Assembly (NCBI RefSeq): GCF_026343185.1
Contig: NZ_JAPEMA010000001.1
Span: 248,001 to 312,000, forward strand
Length of the DNA: 64,000 nt
From: Streptomyces sp. NBC_00091
GTDB lineage: Bacteria; Actinomycetota; Actinomycetes; Streptomycetales; Streptomycetaceae
Reading direction: 5' to 3'
The notes beneath the pieces are model-generated. The model was not told where the DNA came from. It did no database searches and saw nothing but the letters and a program-made list of their open reading frames with translations. Position numbers and translations under genes: made by a program. Of the stretch, positions 27,257 through 35,194 are shown one piece after another (positions within the stretch are counted from its first letter, which is position 1; every line of letters begins with the position of its first letter).

Positions 27257-27672
27257 ATAGGCTCCGCAATTTGCGGCCCGCGATTCTGTGCCTCGCTTTC
27301 TTTGCCCCCGGAGTGACTGCATGTGCCACTTTCGAGGACCCGGGCGCCGGGTATCCACAGAACATCTCGATCGAGCCAGCAGCGTTGGCGCGCTCATGGG
27401 TATCCGGCGAAAGTAAAATCACCCTGAACAACAACGGGACGTTTGAAGCCGAGGGAATCGACTTCGGCTCTCTTGAATGTGGCCCCGATGGTGCACCTGA
27501 CCCTGGTACTGGCACTTGGGGATCATATGAAACCGGGCAGGGGAGCGTGCGAATTTCGCTAAAATTTGGAGAAGATTGCTTCGGCTCACTCTGGACCGGC
27601 CAGTTGCAAGACAAACCGGTGCTTTGGCGTGAGACGAGCCAAGAGAAGCATGAGTTCATTGCTCTAAGCTAG
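27253..27672 (+). CDS. Putative immunity lipoprotein of the RHS toxin
   Basis: A 139-residue protein whose GTG start overlaps the RHS stop (GTGA). The N-terminus has two Arg residues, a hydrophobic stretch and the lipobox VTAC, so it should be a lipid-anchored exported protein. The mature part is beta-rich with ITLNNNGTFEAEG and GTGTWGSYETG, a pattern reminiscent of small lipocalin-like barrels. Strict coupling to the toxin tip and the same low-GC composition support an immunity role. An exterior location implies that the toxin acts at the envelope or is neutralised before uptake. No direct evidence of activity. Confidence 0.75.
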   Translation: MNRLRNLRPAILCLAFFAPGVTACATFEDPGAGYPQNISIEPAALARSWVSGESKITLNNNGTFEAEGIDFGSLECGPDGAPDPGTGTWGSYETGQGSVRISLKFGEDCFGSLWTGQLQDKPVLWRETSQEKHEFIALS

Positions 27673-27680
27673 GAGCCTCG

Positions 27681-27712
27681 GGCCCACCTCGGCGTTTCAG
27701 CCGGGGTGGGCC
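27681..27712 (+). terminator. Hairpin terminator after the toxin-immunity pair
   Basis: GGCCCACCTCGGC (27681-27693) pairs with GCCGGGGTGGGCC (27700-27712) around a 6-nt loop, 9 bp after the immunity gene stop. The tail is not T-rich, as is usual in Streptomyces. Confidence 0.8.
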
Positions 27713-27713
27713 T

Positions 27714-27830
27714 TCATCGCTTCCGCACTTGGAACAACTGAGCGGGCAGGCGGATCAGCATGCTTTTGCACTGGCCGTAGCCGTCGGGGGTGGCTCTGCC
27801 GGCGCGGATGTCGACCAGCGCCAGAGCCTC
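27714..27830 (-). pseudogene. C-terminal gene fragment cut by the IS3 remnant
   Basis: Reading the minus strand from the IS3 end gives 38 sense codons with good Streptomyces codon use (for example VDIRAGRATPDGYGQCKS) and then TGA at 27714-27716. It looks like the tail of an unidentified gene whose front was lost at the insertion point. The family is not recognised. Confidence 0.45.
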
Positions 27831-27855
27831 TGAGGTTGTTCCTGTTTGGCGGACA
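27831..27855 (+). repeat. Left inverted repeat of the IS3 remnant
   Basis: TGAGGTTG...GTTTGGCGGACA; it matches the reverse complement of 28762-28786 at 22 of 25 positions. It lies downstream of the transposase genes. Confidence 0.85.
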
Positions 27856-27870
27856 GGTGTTTTGTGTTGG

Positions 27871-28725
27871 TCAGGCTGCGGTCGTTTCGTACTGGGCTGG
27901 GCTTTGGTAGCCGAGGGTGCTGTGGAGTCGGCGGGTGTTGTACTAGCCCTCGATGTACTGGAAGATCGCGGTGCGGGCCGCAGCCCTGCTGTGCCAGGTG
28001 TGCAGGCTGACGAGTTCGGTCTTCAGAGTGCTGAAGAAGGACTCGGCGAGAGCGTTGTCCCAGCACACGCCGGTGCCTCCGACGGAGAGACGGATGTTGT
28101 GGCGGGCTGCGAGGCGGGCGAACGTATGGCTGGTGTACTGGCTGCCGCGGTCTGAGTGGAAGATCACCGGGCCTGCCGGTCCACGCTGCAGGCAGGCGGT
28201 GGTGAGGGCGTCGGCGGTGGCCCAGCCGATCACGCGGCGGGAGGCCATGTCGATCACTGTGGCCAGGTAGAGCCAGCCTTCGCCGGTGTCGATGTAGGTG
28301 ATGTCACCGCACCAGCGGGTGTCGACCCCGGTCGGGTGGCCGTGAAGTCACGTCCGATCAGGTCGGGGCGGGTAGCCGCGGCGGGGTCGGGGGATGGTTG
28401 TGCGGTGCCCGCGTCGGCGGTGGCGGCCTTGCAGGCCGGCATCCCGCATCAGGCGGGGGATCTCGATGTCCTCCCGCAGACGGCGGTTCTCCCGCCGCAG
28501 CTCCGCAAGCTCGGCTCGCTCGTCGCGCTCGAGGTCTTTGGGCTGGTGGCTCTCGTCCGCCTGGGCCAGCCACAGCCGGACCGCGGTCTCGGTCAGATCG
28601 AAGTCCCTGACGACCTCGGGCACCGACCGGTCTCCACGCAGGCACAGCTCCACAATCTCGGCCTTGAAATCGGCTGTGAACTGCCGCCTGGGCCGCGGCT
28701 TCTTCTTCGGCATGTTCTCCATCAT
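27871..28725 (-). pseudogene. IS3 transposase OrfA/OrfB remnant
   Basis: The ATG at 28725 (GGGAGGT upstream) opens OrfA, with a helix-turn-helix (FTADFKAEIVELCLRGD) and a leucine-rich coil. After LREDIEI the frame jumps to PRLMRDAGLQGRHRR, which belongs to the middle of OrfB, so the OrfA end and OrfB start are deleted. Two further frameshifts are needed near 28395 and 28335 to continue into the DDE integrase core (VIDMASRRVIGWATAD, FHSDRGSQYTS, WDNALAESFF). A TAG at 27943 replaces the Trp of the usual YIEGWYNTRR. Inactive. Confidence 0.88.
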
Positions 28726-28761
28726 GGACATACCTCCCGGGGCACAACCCCAGATCTCGGA

Positions 28762-28786
28762 TGTCCGCCAAACCGAAGCAACCTCA
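28762..28786 (-). repeat. Right inverted repeat of the IS3 remnant
   Basis: Partner of the 27831-27855 repeat. It lies upstream of OrfA and ends the recognisable IS sequence. Confidence 0.85.
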
Positions 28787-28787
28787 G

Positions 28788-29099
28788 ATGGACATGTGGA
28801 GCCTGACAGGAGGACTGGCGCTCGCCAGGATGCAGCCCGTCCTTGAGGTTGCCGAGGCTTCGCGCCTGGCAGAGATCGATGACATCGTCGCTGGCTGCAG
28901 TGCTCCGGCAGTTCCTGGAGGCGCAGAGAAGATCGCTTCACTGAGGAGCTGGCGAAGCGAGATCCGCGCCCTGGAGGACTCGTCCACCCCGTCCTATTTC
29001 CAATCGACAGCCGCTGGCGTAGCGATTCTGGTGGCGTCGAAGGAACTACCTGCAGCTGATCGCGAATGTCAGTGCGGTGTGAGAGCCTCCGGGGCATGA
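28788..29099 (+). CDS. Unidentified short reading frame, possibly truncated
   Basis: About 103 codons beginning at the IS3 border and ending with a TGA that overlaps the next ATG (ATGA). The middle looks like protein (EASRLAEIDDIVAG, AAGVAILVASKEL), but third-position GC is low and the last 15 residues look random, so it may be a fragment of a gene cut by the IS or simply open by chance. The family is not recognised. Overlap with the immunity-like gene is the main reason to list it. Confidence 0.35.
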   Translation: MDMWSLTGGLALARMQPVLEVAEASRLAEIDDIVAGCSAPAVPGGAEKIASLRSWRSEIRALEDSSTPSYFQSTAAGVAILVASKELPAADRECQCGVRASGA

Positions 29100-29482
29100 G
29101 TTACGACTTGGCTGTCTGGGAAGGCGAGAGGCCAGCGGATGACACGACCGCCGGTCGGGTCTTCACCGATCTGTACGACCGCTACATCGACGCTGAGGCG
29201 GAGGAGCCTCCGTCGGAACGCATAGCGGCCTACGTCACCAAACTTCTTGAGCGGTGGTGCGACATCACCGAGGACGAGGAGGACACCTCGCCCTGGTCGA
29301 CCGGCCCGTTGATCGGCGAGGCCAGTGGTCCTCTGATCTACTTCCCGATGCGGTGGAGCATGGCCGAGGAGGCGTCGGCCTACGCGGCAGCCGTGGCGGA
29401 GTCCATGGGGCTGGTCTGTTTCGACGTGCAGCAGGATCGGCTCAGGTCTTGTGCAGGGTCGCCAACCGGTGGTAGCCGATGA
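29096..29482 (+). CDS. Orphan immunity-like protein, C-terminus replaced by IS sequence
   Basis: Begins MSYDLAVWEGERPADD and continues with acidic, Tyr- and Glu-rich sequence ending FDVQQDRLRS. This is a small cytosolic Streptomyces family seen near polymorphic toxins and often considered immunity proteins. After that Ser the frame runs into the IS5-like remnant, which supplies about 10 foreign residues before the stop. The natural C-terminus is probably only a few residues longer, so the protein may still fold. Its position near the RHS toxin between two dead IS elements suggests it is left over from an older toxin-immunity cassette. Function inferred. Confidence 0.65.
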   Translation: MSYDLAVWEGERPADDTTAGRVFTDLYDRYIDAEAEEPPSERIAAYVTKLLERWCDITEDEEDTSPWSTGPLIGEASGPLIYFPMRWSMAEEASAYAAAVAESMGLVCFDVQQDRLRSCAGSPTGGSR

Positions 29483-30020
29483 GTGATGCGGCTATGCCGA
29501 CGAAGGCGAGGAACTGTTCGGCCTTGCGTTCGTAGAAGCGGTGGGGCCGACGGCAGCCTGCAAGCAGGAGACGGTTCTCTCGACTACCCAGCGATGGCGG
29601 CCCAGCCGTATCCCTTGTCGGCGTGCAGTTCCATTCCTGTCGGTGATCAGGTGGATCTTCGATCCCAGCTCGCCGCGATCGGTCGGATTCGGTCTGGTCA
29701 GTGCCCCCCCTTTTGCGGCCCGAAGGCTGACGGAGTCGATCGCGCATCGCGACCAGTCCAGCGCGCCTTGCGCTCCGGGGTCGTCCAGGATCATGCGGTC
29801 GAGCCTCGCCCAGACCCAGGCTCGGCTCCACTGGGCGAACCGCCGGTAGACCGTCTGCCAGCTCGGGGCCGAAGACCGGTGGCAGCTGCCGCCACGTGCA
29901 GCCTGAGGTGGCCACGAAGACGATCGCGGCCAGGGCCTCGCGGTCACCGGCCCGACGCCGACCCCCGCCCTGCGGGCGTATCACCTCCGTCGGCGGCACC
30001 ACCCGCCGGAACAGACGCAT
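29442..30020 (-). pseudogene. IS5-family DDE transposase remnant
   Basis: It starts with MRLFRRVVPPTEVIRP and ATSGCTWRQLPPVFG, then changes frame into SWQTVYRRFAQWSRAWVWA and the catalytic region AIDSVSLRAAKGG. After KIHLITDRNG the sequence jumps (with LHADKGYG readable in another frame) to RLGRHRWVVERTVSCL, and a further frameshift restores the terminal ERKAEQFLAFVGIAA. At least two frameshifts and one large deletion make it inactive. Confidence 0.85.
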
Positions 30021-30090
30021 CGTGGCCGACCACGCCAAGGTGACCCGAGCCGAATAGACGCAGCTACGAAAGCGCTCCTGAACTCTTGCA
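29442..30090 (-). mobile_element. Decayed IS5-like insertion sequence
   Basis: It begins at the 3' end of the immunity-like gene and runs past the transposase start; the right border is approximate. It is much shorter than an intact IS of this type because of internal deletions. I could not define convincing inverted repeats. Confidence 0.65.
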
Positions 30091-30219
30091 GTGGGGCCTC
30101 TCGGCTGTCCCGGGGCGCCTGACGGCAGTAGCCGCTCTGCGGCTGAACATCCGGCAGGCCAGAGGCAAGGCGAACTGCGTGGCGGCGCTGGGCAGCGCGA
30201 CCTTGGCCCGCCGGTCGGG

Positions 30220-31239
30220 TCAGCCTCGGGGGAGGACTGTGGCGAGGACGCTCGGGAGGGGGTACCAGTCCGAGGAGGTGATCGAGGCGTGGTGGGTGGC
30301 CATCAGGGCTACTCGGGCGCGGGCTTCGGACTCGGTGGGGTGGACCGGGTCTATGGCCGGGGTGACGTTGTGGGCGTCGGTGGCGATGAGGAGGTAGTGG
30401 TTGCGGTGGTACCAGGTCGTGTCGATGGAGCCCGAGGTGTAGGCCGTGGAGTCGCCGTCGAAGACTACGAACCAGGGGCGCAGTGACGGGTCCGCGTAGC
30501 GGTTGCGGGGGTCGCCCGGTTCGGCGCGGTGGACCGCCGGGAAGGCGGCTGCCGTGGGGAGGTGGGTGCGCAAGTGCTCGGCGTACTCGCGGTCGGTCCA
30601 GAGCTTGTCCGAGCTGTTGCCCTCCTCGAGGGTGCCGGGGATGAGTTCCACGAGGAACTTGCCGGCCATGGCCGAGCGGCTCGGCCAGGCGCCGGCGCGG
30701 GCGGCCGTGTCGAGGTCCGGGTGGCCGGCGGCCAGCTGGCCCGGGCGGTAGAGGGCGTCGCCCAGCTTGCTGTTCAGGAGGGTGTCGAGCTCGGCGGGGC
30801 CCCGGCCGAGGTTGGCGGCGAAGCCGTCCTTGAGTTCGAGCTTGAGGACGATCGGGCGGTGGCCGGGGTGCGCGTCGTGCCAGCTGCGGATGTCCGAGAG
30901 GCAGCCGGCGAGGTTCTGGTTGCGGGACTTGGTGCGCAGCTGGGCGGGGGTGGTGGCGTTCTCGCAGTTGCTGTCGTTGCCGAAGGGGTTGTCGTGGGAG
31001 ACCCGCCAGCCGCTGCCGAAGAAGTTGGTCCAGACGTCGAGCTCCAGCATCGCCGCGCCGGAGTCGAGGGCGTCCGCGAAGTAGGGGTACTTGGCCTTCT
31101 CGTACGCGTTGTGGACGCCCACGCCCGTGGAGGAGATGTAGGGGAGGTCAGCGGCTGCGGCAGGGGTCGTGGGGAGGGTGAGGGTGAGGGCCGTGAGGAG
31201 GGTCAGCGAGGCGCCTGCCGTGCGGGTTCGGATGGTCAT
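30220..31239 (-). CDS. Secreted PI-PLC-like phosphodiesterase
   Basis: A 339-residue exported protein. The ATG at 31239 is followed by a classic signal peptide (MTIRTRTAG, a hydrophobic run, then AAAADL). It contains the PI-PLC X-type pattern: the first catalytic His in STGVGVHNAYEK, LELDVWTN with acidic ligands, and WRVSHDNPFG with the second His. PIVLKLELKDGF continues the barrel. The length agrees with calcium-dependent PI-PLC-like proteins of actinobacteria. It would cleave phosphoinositides or similar phosphodiesters outside the cell. No partner gene is adjacent; the next gene is divergent. Confidence 0.82.
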   Translation of the reverse strand: MTIRTRTAGASLTLLTALTLTLPTTPAAAADLPYISSTGVGVHNAYEKAKYPYFADALDSGAAMLELDVWTNFFGSGWRVSHDNPFGNDSNCENATTPAQLRTKSRNQNLAGCLSDIRSWHDAHPGHRPIVLKLELKDGFAANLGRGPAELDTLLNSKLGDALYRPGQLAAGHPDLDTAARAGAWPSRSAMAGKFLVELIPGTLEEGNSSDKLWTDREYAEHLRTHLPTAAAFPAVHRAEPGDPRNRYADPSLRPWFVVFDGDSTAYTSGSIDTTWYHRNHYLLIATDAHNVTPAIDPVHPTESEARARVALMATHHASITSSDWYPLPSVLATVLPRG

Positions 31240-31426
31240 GGTGGGGGGCTCCCGTCGGCTACCAGTGGGTAAGTCGGCTGGAGCGTAGGGGATTTGGGTG
31301 ACGGGGGGAAGGACGGTGGGTGGCTGGTGAGGGTCTGTGAGGACGGACACGTTCTGGAGGGGGAACCAAGGGTGGCGGCCGGCCCGTTCGAGTGGGGACT
31401 GATGATCTCCAGGGCGGGAGCGCCAT
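31240..31426. promoter_or_regulatory. Divergent promoter region, PI-PLC and serine protease
   Basis: A 187-bp intergenic stretch holding both promoters by position. No clear operator seen. Confidence 0.4.
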
Positions 31427-32314
31427 ATGACGGGCAGGGCCGTACGGGTCTGCGTGCTGGCCGGTGTCTGCTGTGCGCTGGTGGCGGCCGGGGTGGCCTT
31501 CGGGATGGGCCGGATGGGGTCCGTCGCGGACGGGGATGCGGCTCGGGGGAGGTACGCGCAGGATGCGCGGCTGGCCGATGAGGCGGCGGCCGGGGCGCTG
31601 AAGAAGCTCTCCGAGGGGGGCGGGACGAAGCCTGAGGAGCGGGAAGAGGCCCCTTGGCAGGTCTCCGAGCCGCTCCAGGCGCGGACCGCCGAGCCCGAGC
31701 CGGCGATCGGGGCGCTCTTCTCCCCCGGTCTGGACTGGGACGACGACCACCACTGCTCGGGGAGTGTCGTGCACTCCCCCGACGGGGATCTCGTCGTCAC
31801 CGCCGCGCACTGCGTGTACGCGAGCGGCTTCCGGACCAACCTGGCCTTCGTTCCGGGGTACGCGGAGGGGAAGGCGCCGTTCGGAGTGTGGGTGCCGACG
31901 CGGATCGATGTGGATCCGCGGTGGGTGCGGTCCTCGGACCCGGACTACGACGTGGCGTTCATCCGGGTGCGGCGCCCCGGGCATCCCGGGCAGCGGATCG
32001 AGGACGTCACGGGGGCGCAGGCCGTCCGCTTCGGGGTCCAACTGCCCGCACCGGCCCGGCTGGTGGGCTACCCGAACGACGCCGAGCAGCCCCTGGGGTG
32101 TGCCAACACAGCCGTAGCCGCCGGGTCCACGCAGCTGCGGCTGGACTGCGCGGACGTGCCCAACGGGACCAGTGGCGGCCCCGTCCTGACCGCGGGGAAC
32201 ACCCTGGTCGGGGTGATCGGCGGCCGCGACGGAGGCGGGGACGAGGCGACCTCGTACAGCAGTTATTTCGGGGACGGGGTACGGGAGTTGTACGAGCGGG
32301 CGGTGCGCGGCTAG
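31427..32314 (+). CDS. Trypsin-like serine protease, membrane-anchored or secreted
   Basis: 295 residues; GGGAG precedes the ATG. The N-terminal hydrophobic segment (residues 7-27) acts as signal or anchor. The charged linker 35-90 leads to a chymotrypsin-fold domain with the triad His128 (TAAHC), Asp175 (DYDVAFIRV) and Ser249 (NGTSGGPV). Cys110/Cys129 and Cys225/Cys241 can form disulphides. It resembles Streptomyces glutamyl-endopeptidase-like exported proteases. It is convergent with the next gene, and the two stop codons share a single CTAG palindrome at 32311-32314. Confidence 0.9.
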   Translation: MTGRAVRVCVLAGVCCALVAAGVAFGMGRMGSVADGDAARGRYAQDARLADEAAAGALKKLSEGGGTKPEEREEAPWQVSEPLQARTAEPEPAIGALFSPGLDWDDDHHCSGSVVHSPDGDLVVTAAHCVYASGFRTNLAFVPGYAEGKAPFGVWVPTRIDVDPRWVRSSDPDYDVAFIRVRRPGHPGQRIEDVTGAQAVRFGVQLPAPARLVGYPNDAEQPLGCANTAVAAGSTQLRLDCADVPNGTSGGPVLTAGNTLVGVIGGRDGGGDEATSYSSYFGDGVRELYERAVRG

Positions 32315-33726
32315 CCCGCCGTGTGGTGGGGCGGGTAGTCCGGGGTGCGGGGGGAGGTCGGCAGGCGCCACTTGGACAGGACGCGCAGCAGCGTGCCCGG
32401 GGCGAGCAGGGCGTTCGGCGGGGTGGACAGGGAGAGCACCCCGAAGAACCGCGCGGAGATCTCCGGGTCGGTGTTGGCTCCCGCCATCACCCGGGACATG
32501 TAGGCCTGGAGGACGCGGGTCGCGCGGTCGGGCGGCGGGCCCTCGGTTCCGGGGTAGCGCAGGTCCTCGCTGGTGGCGATCTGCCAGGCGACGGAGGCCG
32601 CGCTGACGGTGTGCCGCTGGACGCGCCGGGCCTGGGCCGGAATCTGCCCGGCGCTCAGCCCGGCCAGCGCCTCGTCCAGGGCCTGGGCGGTGATGGCGGC
32701 GACGGTCATCCCGTGCCCGTAGACCGGGTTGAAGCGGCAGGCGGCGTCGCCGACGACGAGGAGGCCCTCGGGCCAGCGGTCCATGCGCTCGTAGTGGCGC
32801 CACTCGTTGGCGGTGGCCCGGAAGCCCGCCGGCGGGGACAGCGGCTCGGCGTCGCGGATGGCGTCGTAGATCGCGGGGCTGCGCAGGGTGCGGGCGAAGT
32901 CGAGGAACTCGGGGTCCTTGGTGGGCGGGGCGTGCTCGCCGTTGCCGATCAGGGTGACCAGCCAGCGGTCCCCCTCCAGCGGCACCAGCACTCCCCCGCG
33001 CGGGCTGTCCGGGCGGCCCTGTACGTACATCCCCTGCCAGCCCCGGTCCGGTCCGGCGGAGGCGGAGGCGGAGGCCTTGGGGATGGCGTACGAGCGGCTG
33101 GAGTAGCCGAGGTGGGAGTCGTAACGGGTGACCGCCGGGGCGGGGTAGCCGAGGGCGGCCAGCCAGGCGGGGGCCTTCGAGGTGTACCCGGTGGCGTCGA
33201 CCACGAGCGCGGCGGCGAGGCGGCCGCCGTCGCGCAGGGTCACCCCGGTCACCGAGCGGCCGTCCGGGCCCGCGACGAGCCCGGTCGCCAGGCGGCCGCC
33301 CAGCATCCGGACGCGGCCGTCGCGCAGCACGGCCCGGCGCAGCGTCCAGTCGAGCAGCTCCCGGCTGCCGATCAGCATCCCGGCTCCGGGAACGCGCTGG
33401 AACCAGTCGGCGGGGCTCAGCCACAGGAAGTCGCGCGGCGACTCCAGCAGCGCGGCGCCGGAGGCCATCAGCTCGGCGGTGGCCCCCGGCAGCAGCCGCT
33501 CCATCAGCTCGACACCGCGCGACCACAGCACGTGCGCGTGCCGGGACTGCGGCAGGCCGGGGCGGAACTCCGGGCCGTGCAGGGACAGTTCGTCCCGCTC
33601 GACCACGGTGACGCGGGCGAACCGCTCCGCGAGCACCCGCGCCGTCAGCAGCCCGGCCAGGCCGGCCCCGAGGACCACGGCGTGGCCGTCGGGGGATTCT
33701 GAGTGGTTGTCCGGAGTGTCGTCCAT
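32311..33726 (-). CDS. FAD-dependent monooxygenase / oxidoreductase
   Basis: 471 residues. The N-terminal Rossmann motif VVLGAGLAGLLTARVLAE, the FAD segment VVERDELSLHG, and the second FAD motif GDAACRFNPVYGHGMT place it among flavin-dependent hydroxylases of the p-hydroxybenzoate-hydroxylase fold. No transmembrane part. A small Pro-rich C-terminal tail follows the fold. The substrate is unknown. It stands alone next to a dehydrogenase remnant, so a former two-gene unit is possible but unproven. Confidence 0.88.
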   Translation of the reverse strand: MDDTPDNHSESPDGHAVVLGAGLAGLLTARVLAERFARVTVVERDELSLHGPEFRPGLPQSRHAHVLWSRGVELMERLLPGATAELMASGAALLESPRDFLWLSPADWFQRVPGAGMLIGSRELLDWTLRRAVLRDGRVRMLGGRLATGLVAGPDGRSVTGVTLRDGGRLAAALVVDATGYTSKAPAWLAALGYPAPAVTRYDSHLGYSSRSYAIPKASASASAGPDRGWQGMYVQGRPDSPRGGVLVPLEGDRWLVTLIGNGEHAPPTKDPEFLDFARTLRSPAIYDAIRDAEPLSPPAGFRATANEWRHYERMDRWPEGLLVVGDAACRFNPVYGHGMTVAAITAQALDEALAGLSAGQIPAQARRVQRHTVSAASVAWQIATSEDLRYPGTEGPPPDRATRVLQAYMSRVMAGANTDPEISARFFGVLSLSTPPNALLAPGTLLRVLSKWRLPTSPRTPDYPPHHTAG

Positions 33727-33866
33727 GGGACGAGTGTCCGGCCGGCGGGGCGGCCCGGGTCAGGTCCCGGCCGGGGCGGACGGATGCGTGGCGGGGGCGT
33801 GCCGGGGCGCGGGCGGGGCGGCGGGGGCGGGCCGGGGGCGCGCCCGCCGCACCGGGGCGCGGGCCG

Positions 33867-34100
33867 TCAGCGCGGCAGGGAGGCGTACGAGACGCCCGTG
33901 AGCTTCTCGGAGGCGGTCCAGAGACGCCCGGCGGCCGCGTCGTCGAGGGTCCACTTCGCCCGCCAGGAGCGTACGGGCGCCCCGCGCCGGCCGAGCCGAG
34001 GCCGCGGGCCTCCAGGCCGGCGGCTCCGGCGTGGAGGTTGGTGGAGGCGTACCCGGGGTGCGCGGGGGCTGTGACCGTGGCGTTCCGGCCGGTCACAGCA
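33867..34100 (-). pseudogene. Short-chain dehydrogenase C-terminal remnant
   Basis: One frame gives TAPAHPGYASTNLHAGA, the typical late SDR segment (PGY-x-x-TNL). Another frame, after a frameshift near the alanine-rich region, gives TLDDAAAGRLWTASEKLTG followed by VSYASLPR and a stop at 33867. The cofactor-binding N-terminal half is absent. A decayed gene; the flanking 33727-33866 is G-rich sequence with nothing recognisable. Confidence 0.7.
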
Positions 34101-34127
34101 GCCTCCTCGGGCGGTCGCGGGCCCACC

Positions 34128-35108
34128 CTACTCAGGCGGGGTGCCCGCCGCCGACACCAGTACGTCCCCGGCCGCGACCCGGCTGTAGAGCACCGTCCGG
34201 CCCGCGCGTCGGCGCAGGATCAGCCCGGCGGCGAGCAGCACCTTCAGCTGTCCGGCCACCGCGCCCAGGCTGAGCCCGGTCAGCGCCACCAGCTGCGTCG
34301 TGGACTTCGGGCTCTCCAGCAGCACCAGCACCCGCGCCCGTACCGGCCCCAGCAGCCGGACCAGCGCCTGCGGAGCGGCCGGTCCGGCCCCCGGCTGGGT
34401 GAGCTGGCCCGCGCAGGGGTACACCAGCGCGTGCCGGTACGTCCCCTTCCAGGCGACCCACCCGTGGGCATGGGTCACCGGTACGAAGACCAGCCCGGCG
34501 TCCCCCGACAGTTCGCGCGGTGGCCGCCGCTGGAGGTTGATGCGCAGCCGCCCCTCGCCGAGCCAGGCCATGCCCGGGCGCATGCCCGACAGGGCGGCCG
34601 CCCAGCCGTGCCGGCCGAGCTGGCTGGTGCGGACCAGGATGTCCGCCTCGGCGACGCGGCGGCGCCGGTCCCAGTCGGGGCGTACGGCCTCTGCCCAGAC
34701 CCACTCCAGCAGTTCGGCCGTGCGCGGGCCGAGGCCTCGGGCCCGGTCGAGGGCCTCGGGGAGCCGGCCGGTGGCAGCGCGCAGGTCGGTACGGACCACC
34801 GCGTCCGGGGTGGCGCGGACGGGGGCCAGCTCCTCGGCGAAGGGGCGGCCGTCCTGGTGGGCGGGCGGGGTCAGGTACCCGGCGATCCACAGCCGGCCGA
34901 GGGCCGCGCGCACCAGCTCGGCGGCGAGGGGCTCGGCGGCCAGGTAGGCCCGGTAGTGCGGGAGCCGGTCGGCGAGCCAGGCCCGTTCGGCGGGGTGGGC
35001 GGGGGTGCGGCGCTCCAGCGCCATGAGGGCGGCGGTGGTTTCGGCGAGGGGGGACACCAGGAAGCGGCTGCGCGCGAGCGCGTCCGTGTCGATGCGCCAC
35101 CAGCCCAT
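34128..35108 (-). CDS. ArsR-type winged-helix transcriptional regulator, long form
   Basis: 326 residues. The C-terminal 90 residues hold a winged helix (RARVLVLLESPKSTTQLVAL, SLGAVAGQLKVLLAAGLI, then RRAGRTVLYSRV), which is the ArsR pattern. The N-terminal 230 residues form the regulatory domain common to Streptomyces DUF5937-like regulators and have no metal-binding Cys cluster. Targets are unknown. The neighbouring FAD enzyme or dehydrogenase remnant is a possible old target. Confidence 0.85.
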   Translation of the reverse strand: MGWWRIDTDALARSRFLVSPLAETTAALMALERRTPAHPAERAWLADRLPHYRAYLAAEPLAAELVRAALGRLWIAGYLTPPAHQDGRPFAEELAPVRATPDAVVRTDLRAATGRLPEALDRARGLGPRTAELLEWVWAEAVRPDWDRRRRVAEADILVRTSQLGRHGWAAALSGMRPGMAWLGEGRLRINLQRRPPRELSGDAGLVFVPVTHAHGWVAWKGTYRHALVYPCAGQLTQPGAGPAAPQALVRLLGPVRARVLVLLESPKSTTQLVALTGLSLGAVAGQLKVLLAAGLILRRRAGRTVLYSRVAAGDVLVSAAGTPPE

Positions 35109-35194
35109 GTGCCGCCGCCTCCCGTCCGGGGGTTCCGCCGGGTCCCGTCCGGGGGTTCCGCCCTGATCATGCCGTTGCTTTGATCATCAAGTGA

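Larger units (their letters stand above)
27831..28786 (-). mobile_element. Decayed IS3-family element with terminal inverted repeats
   Basis: A 956-bp element bounded by 25-bp imperfect inverted repeats (22 of 25 identical). Inside are pieces of OrfA and of the OrfB integrase. Full IS3 elements of this type are 1.2-1.4 kb; the shortfall is explained by an internal deletion that joins OrfA codons directly to the middle of OrfB. The bases flanking the two ends differ, so no target duplication is visible. Confidence 0.85.

Noticed and set aside
27828..28790. Target-site duplication around the IS3 remnant
   Set aside because: The three bases outside the left end (CTC) and right end (GAT) differ.
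29442..30090. Inverted repeats of the IS5-like remnant
   Set aside because: The two borders show only scattered matches (around CAGG-G-CGC), too weak to call.
30091..30219. A gene between the IS5-like remnant and the PI-PLC gene
   Set aside because: No start with a ribosome site and no protein-like sequence in any frame; probably 3' untranslated or scar DNA.
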